Positions 8,998 through 18,071 of a stretch of DNA of 64,000 nt are shown here, piece by piece. The number at the start of each line of letters is the position of its first letter. Position 1 is the stretch's first letter. The position numbers and the translations under genes were made by a program. Source of the stretch: JBJGXI01 sp045635475 (lineage in GTDB: Bacteria; Bacillota; Bacilli; Bacillales; Amphibacillaceae); contig NZ_JBJGXI010000004.1 in the NCBI RefSeq assembly GCF_045635475.1, forward strand, positions 93,958 through 157,957, written 5' to 3'. The notes under the pieces were generated by a model. The model was given only the letters and a program-made list of their open reading frames with translations. It searched no databases and had not been told where the DNA came from.

Positions 8998-10062
8998 ATG
9001 CACATAACCGAAAAAAGTGTGAAAACCAATCGTTTAACTTTGTCTTATTTAGAGGCCGGAAACCAAGAAAATCCAACTTTGTTCTTCATCCATGGAAATG
9101 TATCATCAAATCTATTTTGGGACGAAATTTTGGAAGCGTTTTCTTATGGTTATCATGTAATTGCTCCAGATTTAAGAGGGTACGGAAAAACAGAAAAATT
9201 AGAGGTCGATGCGACAAGAGGATTACGTGATTGGAGCGACGATCTAAGGGCGTTTAAGGATACACTAGGTATCTTGGACAAGATTCATCTTGTCGGTTGG
9301 TCGTTAGGCGGCTCTGTCATTATGCAATATGCCATTGATTACCCTGAAGATGTTGCATCATTAATTATGGAGAGTCCGATGTCACCGTTTGGCTTTGGCG
9401 GCACGAAAGATGAAATTGGAACACCTTGCTACGCTAATTATGCTGGTTCAGGTGGAGGGACTGCTAATTCAGATTTCGTCAAACGATTGCAGGAGCAAGA
9501 TATGACCGAGGAAGATCCAAACAGTCCGAAAATGGTCATGAATCAGTTTTATTTCAAAGCCCCTTTCCGGGTAGACATAGCAAGAGAAGCAAAGTTCGTT
9601 CAAGGGATGTTATCCATTGGTACGGGAGACGGACTTTATCCGGGGGCTATGCAAACATGTGAAGAGTGGCCGGGTGTTGCGCCAGGGGAAATCGGGATTA
9701 ATAATGCAATTTCTCCGAAGTTCGTTAATTTAATGGAATTCGCAAACATTAATGAAAAAATTCCTGTACTTTGGATTCGCGGGGAAGATGATTTAATAGT
9801 TTCAGATCATTCATTTCTGGACTTTGGATTTTTAGGAAAATCAGGCTATGTACCGGGGTGGCCAGGTGAAGACGTTGTACCACCGCAACCAATGGTGTCA
9901 CAAATGCGCTATGTACTAGAAACATATAAACGCAATGGCGGTCAATACGATGAGGTCGTTATGAAGGATACGGGGCATACACCACATATTGAACAAGCGC
10001 AGTTGTTTGAAGAAAAGGTAGTCTCATTTCTGAAGAGGATATCGAAGCCGGTTAGTAGGTAA
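8998..10062 (+). CDS. Alpha/beta hydrolase
   Basis: A 354-residue alpha/beta-hydrolase. The oxyanion segment FFIHGN is at residues 29-34, the nucleophile elbow GWSLGGS has Ser102, an acid probably lies in WIRGEDDL near residue 262, and the catalytic His is in GHTPHIEQ near residue 333. It is longer than simple 270-residue esterases because of a cap-like insertion (about 130-250) containing GGTKDEIGTPCYANYAGSGGG. A strong AGGAGGGA precedes the ATG. It stands alone; the substrate is unknown. Confidence 0.88.
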   Translation: MHITEKSVKTNRLTLSYLEAGNQENPTLFFIHGNVSSNLFWDEILEAFSYGYHVIAPDLRGYGKTEKLEVDATRGLRDWSDDLRAFKDTLGILDKIHLVGWSLGGSVIMQYAIDYPEDVASLIMESPMSPFGFGGTKDEIGTPCYANYAGSGGGTANSDFVKRLQEQDMTEEDPNSPKMVMNQFYFKAPFRVDIAREAKFVQGMLSIGTGDGLYPGAMQTCEEWPGVAPGEIGINNAISPKFVNLMEFANINEKIPVLWIRGEDDLIVSDHSFLDFGFLGKSGYVPGWPGEDVVPPQPMVSQMRYVLETYKRNGGQYDEVVMKDTGHTPHIEQAQLFEEKVVSFLKRISKPVSR

Positions 10063-10208
10063 TCATTGATCGGCGAGGAGAGTATTTCTAAAGTTCTTTC
10101 CTCTGCATTCTATTTCATTTTATCCCCTAATATTTTCTTGTGCTTTCATTCGCCTAACATTATGATAAAAAAGAAGTAAGAATTATTAAAAATTAGCGAG
10201 GTGACGCG

Positions 10209-10487
10209 TTGAAACCGTATTTGATCATTAGCCAAGTGTTGTATCTCCTATCCCTTCTTCCATGGTTTGTCATTTGGGGCTTGTCCTTTATGAGCTTTGA
10301 TGGTGGTATCAATTTTTATAACTCTGCATTTGTACTAATCATTTCCTTGTATCCTGTTGCCATCATTACCTGTTCAATCTTGGGGTGGGTACTTCATAAG
10401 AAAAAGCAGCGAGCTGCGTTTATTGTTAATTTGGTCCCTACGTTATGGGTGATCAGTTTCCTTGCATTCATGTTCATTAATATTTAA
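10209..10487 (+). CDS. Small membrane protein, unknown function
   Basis: 92 residues with three membrane helices (about 7-27, 37-62 and 69-90) separated by a basic loop HKKKQR. The start is TTG, supported by GAGGTGA 4-5 bases upstream. A terminator-like palindrome follows directly. No family recognised. Confidence 0.65.
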   Translation: MKPYLIISQVLYLLSLLPWFVIWGLSFMSFDGGINFYNSAFVLIISLYPVAIITCSILGWVLHKKKQRAAFIVNLVPTLWVISFLAFMFINI

Positions 10488-10502
10488 TCGATTGTTACTG
10501 AA

Positions 10503-10526
10503 AGACGTACCGGATCCGGTACGTCT
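10503..10526 (+). terminator. Perfect 24-bp palindrome, probable terminator
   Basis: The palindrome, centred on GGATCC and flanked by ACGTACC-type arms, begins 15 bases after the stop of the small membrane protein. The following GTCTTGCTTG is only modestly T-rich, so it may be a weak terminator or a protein-binding site. Confidence 0.55.
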
Positions 10527-10596
10527 GTCTTGCTTGCAAAAATTGTTGATGATAACCTAAACAAAAATTGACATGGAAGATAAAAGGGTGGAGTGT

Positions 10597-11637
10597 ATGA
10601 TACAGGTATATACGGATTTGATTCAATTCAGAGGAAATCATTACGATTTTGGATATATGCAAGGAGAGCTGTTAAGAGAATCCCCGATTTTACCTAATCG
10701 TGAAAAGCAGTTGGCGTCGAAAAGAAAACGTCATTTTAATATAGATGAGCAGGAAGCAATTGATATTCTAGCTAAGTTTATCCCAGGCATGCTTGATGAG
10801 CTAGAGGGGTTAGCGGATGCGCTAAACTGGAAAATGAAAGATGCACTTCGGGAGTTTGGTGGCTATTATATCGATTATGACAGAAGCGGCTGTTCCATTT
10901 TAACGGGTACGCCATTTATGATTCGGAATTATGATAGTCATCCTGGTGCTTATGAAGGGCGATATGTGCTATATCAGCCAACTGATTCTGGCTATGCAAC
11001 GATCGGCCCATCGATGCAAATCACCGGACGAATTGATGGGATGAATGAAAAAGGATTGGCGATGGGATATAACTTTATTAATCGAGTCGGTTCAGGAGAC
11101 GGGTTTATTTGTAACATCATTGGACGGATGATTCTTGAAACATGTGCCAATGTAGAAGAAGCGATTATGCTATTAAAAGAAATCCCTCATCGAACGTCGT
11201 TCAGCTATGTGTTACTTGATCCGAACGGTGAGACATATGTAGTAGAAGCCTCACCAAGATCAGTTGTAGCCAGAAAATCAAAGCTTAGCACGAACCATTT
11301 TGAACTACTAACAGAAGAAAATCGCTACAGGATGGATGATTCGTTGCGCAGACAACAGCTGTTAGAAGCAAATTCAAATAATAAGGACGATGTGTATCAA
11401 GCATTCCGAATGTTAAACGATCCGGAAAAAGAGGTGTTCTCAAGTAAATACGGGGCATGGTCAGGAACGTTGCATACCGCTGCCTATATTCCAGGGGAGA
11501 AAAAAGCGTGGTTTGCCATTGGTGGAAATCGTATGCCAATTATCTTTGATTTTAATAAGTTTTTAGAAGGTGAAAAGATACCAATTAAGAAAATTAAAGG
11601 TGTGCTTGATTATGATATTCCGTTTATTAATATGTAA
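10597..11637 (+). CDS. C45-family autoproteolytic acyltransferase/hydrolase
   Basis: About 346 residues. The segment RSGCSILTGTPFMIRNYD is typical of the Ntn-hydrolase group containing acyl-CoA:6-aminopenicillanic acid acyltransferase. The Cys (residue 99 from this start) would become the new N-terminal nucleophile after self-cleavage. GRIDGMNEKGLAMGYNF and SFSYVLLDPNGETYVVEASP are further family motifs. Most bacterial members hydrolyse amides of unknown identity; antibiotic synthesis should not be assumed. The start is uncertain: ATG at 10573 lacks a ribosome site, while 10597 has GGTGG about 5 bases upstream. No partner gene is adjacent. Confidence 0.85.
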   Translation: MIQVYTDLIQFRGNHYDFGYMQGELLRESPILPNREKQLASKRKRHFNIDEQEAIDILAKFIPGMLDELEGLADALNWKMKDALREFGGYYIDYDRSGCSILTGTPFMIRNYDSHPGAYEGRYVLYQPTDSGYATIGPSMQITGRIDGMNEKGLAMGYNFINRVGSGDGFICNIIGRMILETCANVEEAIMLLKEIPHRTSFSYVLLDPNGETYVVEASPRSVVARKSKLSTNHFELLTEENRYRMDDSLRRQQLLEANSNNKDDVYQAFRMLNDPEKEVFSSKYGAWSGTLHTAAYIPGEKKAWFAIGGNRMPIIFDFNKFLEGEKIPIKKIKGVLDYDIPFINM

Positions 11638-11812
11638 GTGAGTAAATTTCATAATATCCTTGGATAGCAATTCACATTCATGGGGATATGAATTGCTGAA
11701 AATCAGTATTATGAAATGGACTATCAAGCATAAAAATTGACCAGATGTAAACCATATTCTACTCTTGTTTGGATGAAACTAATTTTATGTAAATAACGAA
11801 AGGAAGATATAC

Positions 11813-12532
11813 ATGGGACAAGTTATTACAGGGAAAACAGCGCTAATCACTGGAGCTGGAAAAGGTATTGGAAAAGCAACTGCAATTGCATTAGCGAAAG
11901 AAGGTGTCCATGTTGGTCTATTAGCACGAACCTTATCAGATTTACAGCAAGTAGCTGCTGAAATTGAACCATTAGGTGTGAAAGTTGCTTATGCAACAGT
12001 TGATGTTTCCTCACTAGAACAAGTAGAACAAGCAGTAGCTCAGGTTACAGAACATCTTGGAACGATCGATATTTTAATTAATAACGCTGGAACGGCCAAG
12101 TTTGGCGGATTTCTTGATTTGACTCCCGCCGAGTGGAAAAATATTATCGATGTCAATTTGATGGGCGTTTATTATGTAACACGAGCCGTGCTTCCGCAGT
12201 TAATTGATAAAAACAGTGGAGATATTATCAATATCTCATCAACAGCTGGCCAAAAAGGTGCGCCGGTGACGAGTGCATATAGCTCATCCAAATTTGGCGT
12301 ACTTGGCTTAACCGAGTCACTAGCACTTGAGGTTCGAAAGCACAACATACGCGTATCGGCTCTTACACCAAGCACAGTTGCTACGGAATTAGCTATTGCT
12401 AATAAATTAACCGACGGTAATCCTGACAAAGTCATGCAGCCAGAGGATTTAGCTGAACAAATTGTTGCCCAGCTCAAACTACACCCACGTGTATTCGTTA
12501 AATCAGCAGGACTGTGGTCAACAAATCCGTAA
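11813..12532 (+). CDS. Short-chain dehydrogenase/reductase, FabG-like
   Basis: A 239-residue classical SDR. The cofactor motif TGAGKGIG is at residues 13-20, NNAG at 90-93, catalytic Ser at 142/143, and Tyr156 with Lys160 in YSSSK. Arg39 in LLART after the second strand favours NADP(H). It is close to 3-oxoacyl-ACP reductases but stands outside any fatty-acid cluster, so it is probably a general ketone reductase. A GAAAGGAAG ribosome site precedes the ATG, and a strong terminator follows the stop. Confidence 0.88.
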   Translation: MGQVITGKTALITGAGKGIGKATAIALAKEGVHVGLLARTLSDLQQVAAEIEPLGVKVAYATVDVSSLEQVEQAVAQVTEHLGTIDILINNAGTAKFGGFLDLTPAEWKNIIDVNLMGVYYVTRAVLPQLIDKNSGDIINISSTAGQKGAPVTSAYSSSKFGVLGLTESLALEVRKHNIRVSALTPSTVATELAIANKLTDGNPDKVMQPEDLAEQIVAQLKLHPRVFVKSAGLWSTNP

Positions 12533-12548
12533 GAATTTTTTTCATGTG

Positions 12549-12569
12549 TCAGGTACGAATCGTACCTGA
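12549..12569 (+). terminator. Terminator of the SDR gene
   Basis: 9-bp arms TCAGGTACG / CGTACCTGA with a 3-nt loop, followed by CCATTTTTATTTTA. Confidence 0.85.
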
Positions 12570-12600
12570 CCATTTTTATTTTATCAGAGGGGGAAAATTG

Positions 12601-13089
12601 ATGGAGCTATGGGATGTATATGATAAAGATAGGAACAAAACGAATAAACAGCATAAGCGTGGTACACCTTTACCTGAAGGAGATTATCATATTGTCGTCC
12701 ATGTTTGGATTATGAATAGTGACGGTCAAATATTGATTACTAAACGACATCCTGATAAGCCACATCCTAATCTATGGGAATGTCCGGGTGGTTCCGTTTT
12801 AGCTGGTGAAGATAGTCTTGATGGTGCAATAAGGGAAGTAAACGAAGAAATCGGTATTACTTTGTCTAAATTAAATGGGCGATTAATTAAAAGTGAGCGA
12901 CGTGATCAGTATCATGATTTTTATGATGTGTGGCTTTTTCAACAAAGCTTTAATCTAAGTGAAACGCTTCTCCAACAAGAAGAAGTCACCGACATCAAGT
13001 GGGTAACAAAAGCAGAACTTGACAAGCTACATGAGGCTTGTGGTTTAGTTTCAACGCTTAGTTACTATAATATAATCTTTCCGTTCTAA
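12601..13089 (+). CDS. Nudix hydrolase
   Basis: 162 residues with a complete Nudix box at residues 64-86 (G-x5-E-x7-REV-x-EE-x-GI). The Glu residues bind the Mg2+ that drives hydrolysis of a nucleoside diphosphate-X bond. The N-terminal context (MELWDVYDKDRNKT...) resembles the YfcD/isopentenyl-diphosphate-isomerase-like Nudix subgroup, which often begins with this WDVYD pattern. The start is set at 12601 by GAGGGGG about 7 bases upstream; a longer frame from 12514 would run through the terminator of the previous gene. Confidence 0.88.
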   Translation: MELWDVYDKDRNKTNKQHKRGTPLPEGDYHIVVHVWIMNSDGQILITKRHPDKPHPNLWECPGGSVLAGEDSLDGAIREVNEEIGITLSKLNGRLIKSERRDQYHDFYDVWLFQQSFNLSETLLQQEEVTDIKWVTKAELDKLHEACGLVSTLSYYNIIFPF

Positions 13090-13247
13090 AGTGTTATTTG
13101 TCATCTTTTATCATCGTAAATCTTACCAATTCCTTGAGTCTTCTAAACATTGAAATCCAATCAAATTTTTCCATATGATACGCTCAGATTTGTTACCTTA
13201 TGATAAAATAGTAGTAATAATGGAAAATTATTCAAGGGGAGATTGTA

Positions 13248-13592
13248 ATGGATTGGTATTTACATGTTTTAAGAAAATACGCTGTTTTTGAAGGAAGAGC
13301 AAGGCGAACAGAGTATTGGATGTTTACGTTAATTAATATAATCATCGGCATTATTTTTAGCATCATGGAGACGATTTATGAAGGAATAGTAATTCTATCG
13401 GCAATATATTATTTAGCAATTATAATTCCTGGATTAGCAGTTACGGTTCGAAGGCTACATGATATAGGGAAAAGTGGATGGTGGTATTTTATCGGTTTTA
13501 TACCTCTTGTTGGCCCTATTATCCTGCTCGTGTTCACTTGCTTAGACAGCGAAGAAGGATATAATAGTTGGGGACCAAATCCGAAAATTTAA
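13248..13592 (+). CDS. DUF805 membrane protein
   Basis: 114 residues. The pattern FEGRARRTEYWMFTLIN, several hydrophobic helices, VRRLHDIGKSGWW and the C-terminal LGPI/LDSEEGYNSWGPNP tail are diagnostic of DUF805 (YhaH/YhaI-like) inner-membrane proteins of unknown function. An AAGGGGAG ribosome site lies before the ATG. It is convergent with the GGDEF gene and shares a terminator with it. Confidence 0.88.
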   Translation: MDWYLHVLRKYAVFEGRARRTEYWMFTLINIIIGIIFSIMETIYEGIVILSAIYYLAIIIPGLAVTVRRLHDIGKSGWWYFIGFIPLVGPIILLVFTCLDSEEGYNSWGPNPKI

Positions 13593-13605
13593 TCACACAT
13601 TGAAA

Positions 13606-13637
13606 TAAGCTAAGGGAAACATCTGTCCCTTAGCTTA
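13606..13637. terminator. Shared terminator between DUF805 and GGDEF genes
   Basis: 12-bp arms TAAGCTAAGGGA / TCCCTTAGCTTA between convergent genes. The right arm overlaps the last codon of the minus-strand gene. T-tracts are weak on both sides. Confidence 0.6.
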
Positions 13638-14669
13638 ATAACTGACTTGATTTCTTCCTTGTTGTTTGGAAATATATAATGCTTGGTCAGCTCGATCAAT
13701 TATTGTTTCTGTTGTGTCACCAGCGACGGAATCCGCTATACCGAAACTCGATGTGATATTATGGACGGAAGCAAACGAATTTTCTTCTATCTCTTGTCTT
13801 AATGTCTCAGCCAATTCAATCATGTCTTCTTTGGTTTTGGTGTAGGAGATGATCATAAATTCTTCGCCACCCCAACGCCCAAAATCATCATCTTTAAATA
13901 GATGATTTTGAACAAGAGAAGTTACTTCAATCAATACTTTATCTCCAACCAAATGCCCGTATACATCATTTATTTTTTTGAAATGATCCAGATCAAAAAA
14001 TATAATCGACAACGAGACCTGTTTTTTTAGAGCATTATCAAGCAATTCATATATCTTTCTTCTATTTGAAATTTTTGTTAGTTGATCTTGATAGGCGAAT
14101 TTTTCAAGCATGTGTGACTCTGCAAAGGCACTTATGATAGAAGAAGCAAAGTACATAAAAATAATATAAACTAAAATAGATAAGTAATAATGAAAGGCTG
14201 ACTCCAAATATGGTTGTGGAATACCGTCCCAGTAATAGATGCCAAAAAATACTGTGATGATCCAAAGACAAAGTGAATAAATCAGGCCTTGTTTTCCTCT
14301 AATCGTTACAAAAATAAAAATATAAACAAGTGGAGTCCAATACGAACTACTACTCATTTCAGGAGTAATCTCAATAGCGAAGGAGTGGAAAATATCAAAT
14401 GATACTATTAAATGAATGATACTAATTAGAGCTAAATTACTAATTTCAGCTACTAGTATCCACTTTCTAAGATAAAGTAGTATCCAAGATATACTATATG
14501 AGACAAGCAGCAGTTGTAGAATAATAATATTTATTTGTTTGGTATCATCTATGTGCGATAAGGACATGGCAACAGCAAATATTAATAAAGGTAGAATGCA
14601 CAAATAAAACTTCCGCTTTAATTCTTCAAATCTATCTACGTCGGTAGTCACTTCCATCATCTCCAGCAT
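13635..14669 (-). CDS. Membrane-bound GGDEF diguanylate cyclase
   Basis: 344 residues. About six membrane helices occupy residues 20-180, followed by a GGDEF domain (about 190-344) with DQLTKISNRR, FFDLDHFKKINDVYGHLVGD and the active-site motif GGEEF at 267-271. This should make c-di-GMP from two GTP. The inhibitory site normally reads R-x-x-D; here it is FKDD (258-261), so the arginine is missing and product inhibition is probably lost. The N-terminal sensor is unassigned. The start could be 14669 or one of the ATGs at 14660/14657. It may supply the ligand for the c-di-GMP riboswitch at 55.5 kb. Confidence 0.9.
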   Translation of the reverse strand: MLEMMEVTTDVDRFEELKRKFYLCILPLLIFAVAMSLSHIDDTKQINIIILQLLLVSYSISWILLYLRKWILVAEISNLALISIIHLIVSFDIFHSFAIEITPEMSSSSYWTPLVYIFIFVTIRGKQGLIYSLCLWIITVFFGIYYWDGIPQPYLESAFHYYLSILVYIIFMYFASSIISAFAESHMLEKFAYQDQLTKISNRRKIYELLDNALKKQVSLSIIFFDLDHFKKINDVYGHLVGDKVLIEVTSLVQNHLFKDDDFGRWGGEEFMIISYTKTKEDMIELAETLRQEIEENSFASVHNITSSFGIADSVAGDTTETIIDRADQALYISKQQGRNQVSY

Positions 14670-15020
14670 ATATAGTTAGGTGATTTATGAAATAGGTATT
14701 CTTATTGGAACGGTGTACAAACAGATTATATAGAAGTACTTTCTTTTATTATATAGATTTTTCTGCATAAAAACGATGGTAAATGTAAGCTTTTACATAT
14801 GTTAAATATTCACATCCGTAATACCTTATTCAAATAGCCTATCTTTTTTGTCAATAAACACAACAAATTACAGAACTTCCTTTGTATCCCTTCATAGCAG
14901 AAAGTATTTTGTTCAGTAGTTCTATTCTTTGACACTAGTACGTTAAACGAATAGTATAAAATAAATCCGACTAAGTTAATCGGAAAAAAGTTTTGTCTAT
15001 AAACAAAGGGGGACTAATAG
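14670..15020. other. Divergent intergenic region, promoter of the ATP-grasp gene
   Basis: No gene seen. A sigma-A-like promoter faces right: TTGACA at 14929-14934, 17 bp, then TAGTAT at 14952-14957. A small inverted repeat, CCGA...TCGG, lies between the promoter and the ATP-grasp gene. Confidence 0.5.
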
Positions 15021-15968
15021 ATGTCAAAAATATATGTGATCCACGAAAATGATGATTGGACGAAGCATTTAACAAAGCGGTTAGAGGAGTTAAAGCTTCC
15101 ATATGAAACGTGGCATCTTGATAAAGGAATCGTCGATTTAACTGCTGCACCTCCTGAAGGTGTGTTTTACAATCGTATGAGCGCGTCTTCTCATACACGA
15201 GGACATCGATTTGCTCCGGAATTGACTGGAGCGACACTGGCATGGTTAGAGCAACATAATCGTATCGTCTTTAATGGTAGTCGTGCACTCAATCTTGAGG
15301 TTAGTAAAATAAATCAATATGCCGCCCTAGAAACAAGCGGTATAAAAACACCTAAAACAATTGGTGCAGTAGGTCGTGATCAAATTCTACAAGCTGCGGA
15401 ACAACTCGGTACCGCACCGTTTATTACAAAGCATAACCGTGCAGGTAAAGGGCTAGGAGTACAGCTATTTTACTCAATCGAAGGATTAAAATCTTATTTG
15501 AATGGTCCGGACTTTGTAGAACCGGTAGACGGTATTACATTGATTCAGGAGTATATCACATCACCCGAAGCTTTCATCACAAGAGCAGAATTTATTGGAG
15601 GCAAATTTGTATACGCTGTAAGAGTTGATACCTCTGATGGATTCGAGCTTTGTCCGGCAGATGCCTGCCGTATCGACGATCAGTTTTGTCCAGTAGGTGA
15701 GCAATCGGAGGAACATCGACCAATGTTCGAAATAGTCAATGATGTAGACACTCAACTAATCAATAAATATGAAGTATTTCTTGAAGCGAATAACATTGCA
15801 GTTGCTGGTATTGAATTTATTTCCGATGCGAATGGTGAGACATTCACGTATGATGTGAACACAAATACAAATTATAATACGGATGCAGAAATGAGAGCGG
15901 GGAAATTTGGCATGCTTGAGCTTGCTAGGTTTTTAGGCGATGCATTAAAAGTAACTACAAAACCTTAA
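15021..15968 (+). CDS. ATP-grasp / RimK-like ligase
   Basis: A 315-residue single-domain ATP-grasp protein. It has an N-terminal substrate domain (IYVIHENDDWTKHL...VFYNRMSASSHTRGH), then FITKHNRAGKGLGVQLF as the nucleotide-binding lysine/glycine loop, LIQEYI as the adenine-side strand, and FTYDVNTNTNYN near the C-terminus as the Mg2+-binding segment. This matches RimK-type alpha-L-glutamate/amino-acid ligases. The substrate is unknown and no peptide, cofactor or ribosomal neighbour points to one. AAAGGGGG precedes the ATG. Confidence 0.8.
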   Translation: MSKIYVIHENDDWTKHLTKRLEELKLPYETWHLDKGIVDLTAAPPEGVFYNRMSASSHTRGHRFAPELTGATLAWLEQHNRIVFNGSRALNLEVSKINQYAALETSGIKTPKTIGAVGRDQILQAAEQLGTAPFITKHNRAGKGLGVQLFYSIEGLKSYLNGPDFVEPVDGITLIQEYITSPEAFITRAEFIGGKFVYAVRVDTSDGFELCPADACRIDDQFCPVGEQSEEHRPMFEIVNDVDTQLINKYEVFLEANNIAVAGIEFISDANGETFTYDVNTNTNYNTDAEMRAGKFGMLELARFLGDALKVTTKP

Positions 15969-15982
15969 TTATAGATAGACCG

Positions 15983-16012
15983 AAAAGGCGTATCCAATAT
16001 GGTGCGTCTTTT
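15983..16012 (+). terminator. Terminator of the ATP-grasp gene
   Basis: AAAAGGCGTATCC pairs, with G-U wobbles, with GGTGCGTCTTTT and runs into T-rich sequence. Confidence 0.7.
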
Positions 16013-16018
16013 TATATT

Positions 16019-16291
16019 TTATTTTTTCACACCATAAATAATCAGCGCAACGCCAAGAAAAATCCAAATAAACTTTCCGAATGACATTTTTTCAGCTAAG
16101 CCAATCATACCTATCGTTGTAGTAATAATCAGTATTAAAGGCCCGATAAATGCTAGCGAACTGTTAATAATTAATGCTTTTCCTACGTCATTAAATCTCA
16201 AGATTAAATATGCAGCAGCAATTTCGATGCTACCAGATAACAATCTAATCAAAGCTATGGCGAGAACGGCCTTTTCGAATAATGTAAGCAT
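16019..16291 (-). CDS. yqhV: YqhV-like membrane protein (DUF2619)
   Basis: 90 residues with three membrane helices. The motif RLLSGSIEIAAAYLILRFNDVGKALIINS is very close to B. subtilis YqhV, a small membrane protein of unknown function normally found just upstream of the spoIIIA operon. Here that operon is absent. The start at 16291 has GGAGG 7 bases upstream; a longer frame from 16336 lacks a site. Confidence 0.82.
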   Translation of the reverse strand: MLTLFEKAVLAIALIRLLSGSIEIAAAYLILRFNDVGKALIINSSLAFIGPLILIITTTIGMIGLAEKMSFGKFIWIFLGVALIIYGVKK

Positions 16292-16490
16292 TTTTTTCCT
16301 CCAGACAAATAGATTACTTGTCTGATTTATATGCAAAAGCAGTTAGAATAAGGACGAGCATCTGTATATTTTGAGTAAAATTGATTCTATAGGGTTGAGG
16401 AAAATAATGGAACTTTTTCTAATATGAAATCGTATAAAAATCAAAGGGACTTTGATGTAGGCGTATTTCCTAAAGGGAGAGTGATAAGTC

Positions 16491-16691
16491 ATGAAAAAAT
16501 GGTGGAATAAAAAAAGAGCAAAAACGAGAAAAAGAAGGCGAAAGGTAAGTAATGAAACTTATACTTTCGCTGATGGTTTATTTGATCTGTTATTTTGGAT
16601 ACCGGAATTAATATTATTTCCGTTAAGAATTATATTTTGGTTGCTAAAAGGCGTGGGAAAGTGGATCGGGGATATTTTCGATATTGTATAG
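16491..16691 (+). CDS. Small basic membrane-associated protein, unknown
   Basis: 66 residues. The N-terminus is extremely basic (KKRAKTRKRRRKV within the first 20 residues), followed by an aromatic amphipathic or membrane segment (FDLLFWIPELILFPLRIIFWLLKGVGKWIGDIF). AAAGGGAG lies upstream, with a suitable gap to the ATG. No family recognised; the composition suggests binding to the inner membrane face. Confidence 0.6.
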   Translation: MKKWWNKKRAKTRKRRRKVSNETYTFADGLFDLLFWIPELILFPLRIIFWLLKGVGKWIGDIFDIV

Positions 16692-16698
16692 AAAAATA

Positions 16699-16717
16699 GT
16701 CTCCCAAGGAGGGAGAC
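16699..16717 (-). terminator. Terminator of the CAP-domain gene
   Basis: Arms GTCTCCC / GGGAGAC with a 5-nt loop. On the minus strand the stem is followed by TATTTTTC. Confidence 0.8.
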
Positions 16718-16732
16718 GTTGCTACCAAAATC

Positions 16733-17857
16733 TTACTTCGTTAAATAATTTTCCGTATAGAAAGGTTTTGCTTCTTGGTCAAAGGCAACTCCAACAGTAA
16801 GTATTTTATAATCTGCTTGCAGTTTGTTTTCACGGTGGCCAATCGAATTCATTAAACCTTCATGCGCGAAAATGCTACTTGTTTGCCCTGCTGCAAGGTT
16901 TTCACCAGCCATTCTGTAGCTGATGTTATCTTCGTTCAATCGATCAAAAGGTGATTGTCCTTGTAAATTTGTATGGCCAAAATAACTGTTATCTGCCATA
17001 TCTGTGCTATGATCGCGTACCGTCTGTTGTACTGATTCATCCCAAGCTAGAACAGAAAGACCATGGTTCACTCTTGTTGCATTCGTAAGATCGAACAATT
17101 GATATTCAAATCCTTCTTTTAGTGCGTCACTAGGCTCGCCGAAGTACGCTCCTTTTTGTTGCTCCAGATCACCGCTAATAATTTGAATAGCAGTTACCGT
17201 ACTATTTTCATGCTTATCATAAAAAATAGTCACATAATTGCCATCGATACGATACGTATCGAACTCTTGGTTGTTTTGCAGTTGATAATTCACAAATCCT
17301 TTTTGTATATACTCAAGCGGATCATCTAATGTTGAAAGAACGGATTCTCTTGTGCTATTTATCGAAATCCCTTGAAGCGATGATAATAAATCTTGGTTTG
17401 TGTATAATCCAACTACTTTATTTTGCTCGTCGTAAGACACCATGAAAAAGTTATGATAGTTTTCATGATAAGCAACCCAATCTACCCCATACTCATTCAT
17501 GGAAGATCGTTTAGGCGCTCCGACCTGCTGTTCTACCTCACTTCGATCATCCCCAAGTTCAACATTGTGGACAGAAAATGATTGTGCGGACGGTCCATCT
17601 AAGCTTGGCTTTTCAGGAGCAGGTTGATTTGGTTGCTGTTCGTTATCTTCTATTGTTCCTTTGATTCTTAGAACCAATTGCTGAATCTCGTAATTTATAT
17701 ATTCAACAGTATCTCTCACTTTTGGATTGTCTCTAATTTCATTTACATCGGCTCGCATTTCATCAAAAACGCCGGTTACCCCTGATTGGTTGAATGTGTC
17801 CCCATAAAAATGCCAAAGCACACCCGCAACGATTATTAAAGCGATGATATTTCGCAC
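16733..17857 (-). CDS. CAP (SCP/PR1)-domain protein, YlbC-like
   Basis: 374 residues. An uncleaved N-terminal membrane helix (about 2-19) is followed by a low-complexity linker rich in Pro/Gln (QQPNQPAPEKPSLD near 75-88). A CAP-associated domain follows (about 95-235, with HNVELGDDRSEVEQQVGAPKRS), then a C-terminal CAP domain (about 250-374) with LTNATRVNHGLSVLAWDESVQ, HSTDMADNSYFGHTN, AGENLA and SIGHRENKL. This is the architecture of B. subtilis YlbC. Biochemical function is unknown. The start is GTG. Confidence 0.87.
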   Translation of the reverse strand: MRNIIALIIVAGVLWHFYGDTFNQSGVTGVFDEMRADVNEIRDNPKVRDTVEYINYEIQQLVLRIKGTIEDNEQQPNQPAPEKPSLDGPSAQSFSVHNVELGDDRSEVEQQVGAPKRSSMNEYGVDWVAYHENYHNFFMVSYDEQNKVVGLYTNQDLLSSLQGISINSTRESVLSTLDDPLEYIQKGFVNYQLQNNQEFDTYRIDGNYVTIFYDKHENSTVTAIQIISGDLEQQKGAYFGEPSDALKEGFEYQLFDLTNATRVNHGLSVLAWDESVQQTVRDHSTDMADNSYFGHTNLQGQSPFDRLNEDNISYRMAGENLAAGQTSSIFAHEGLMNSIGHRENKLQADYKILTVGVAFDQEAKPFYTENYLTK

Positions 17858-17977
17858 AAAATGGTCAACCCCTATCTCTATCTATTCAATTGTACTATTG
17901 TAGCAACTATTATTAGTATAAACAATGGAGAGGGAAAAAAGACATCTTTAGCGTAACAATACTAGAGTATCTAATTT

Positions 17978-17996
17978 AAATTTTATGTTAAAATAA
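17978..17996 (+). promoter_or_regulatory. Extended -10 promoter, exact copy of one at 3655-3673
   Basis: AAATTTTATGTTAAAATAA contains TG-T-TAAAAT, an extended -10. It precedes the small membrane protein gene at 18072. No good -35 is seen, as expected for extended -10 promoters. Confidence 0.45.
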
Positions 17997-18071
17997 CGGG
18001 GATGTATGGTTGAAATCAAATCAATCCTTTTCGTGCTATAAGTATAAGAGAACAATAGTTGATCCAAGCAG

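Noticed and set aside
8883..9230. 115-residue frame before the alpha/beta hydrolase
   Set aside because: It overlaps the hydrolase in another frame, and the hydrolase has the better ribosome site and clear family motifs.
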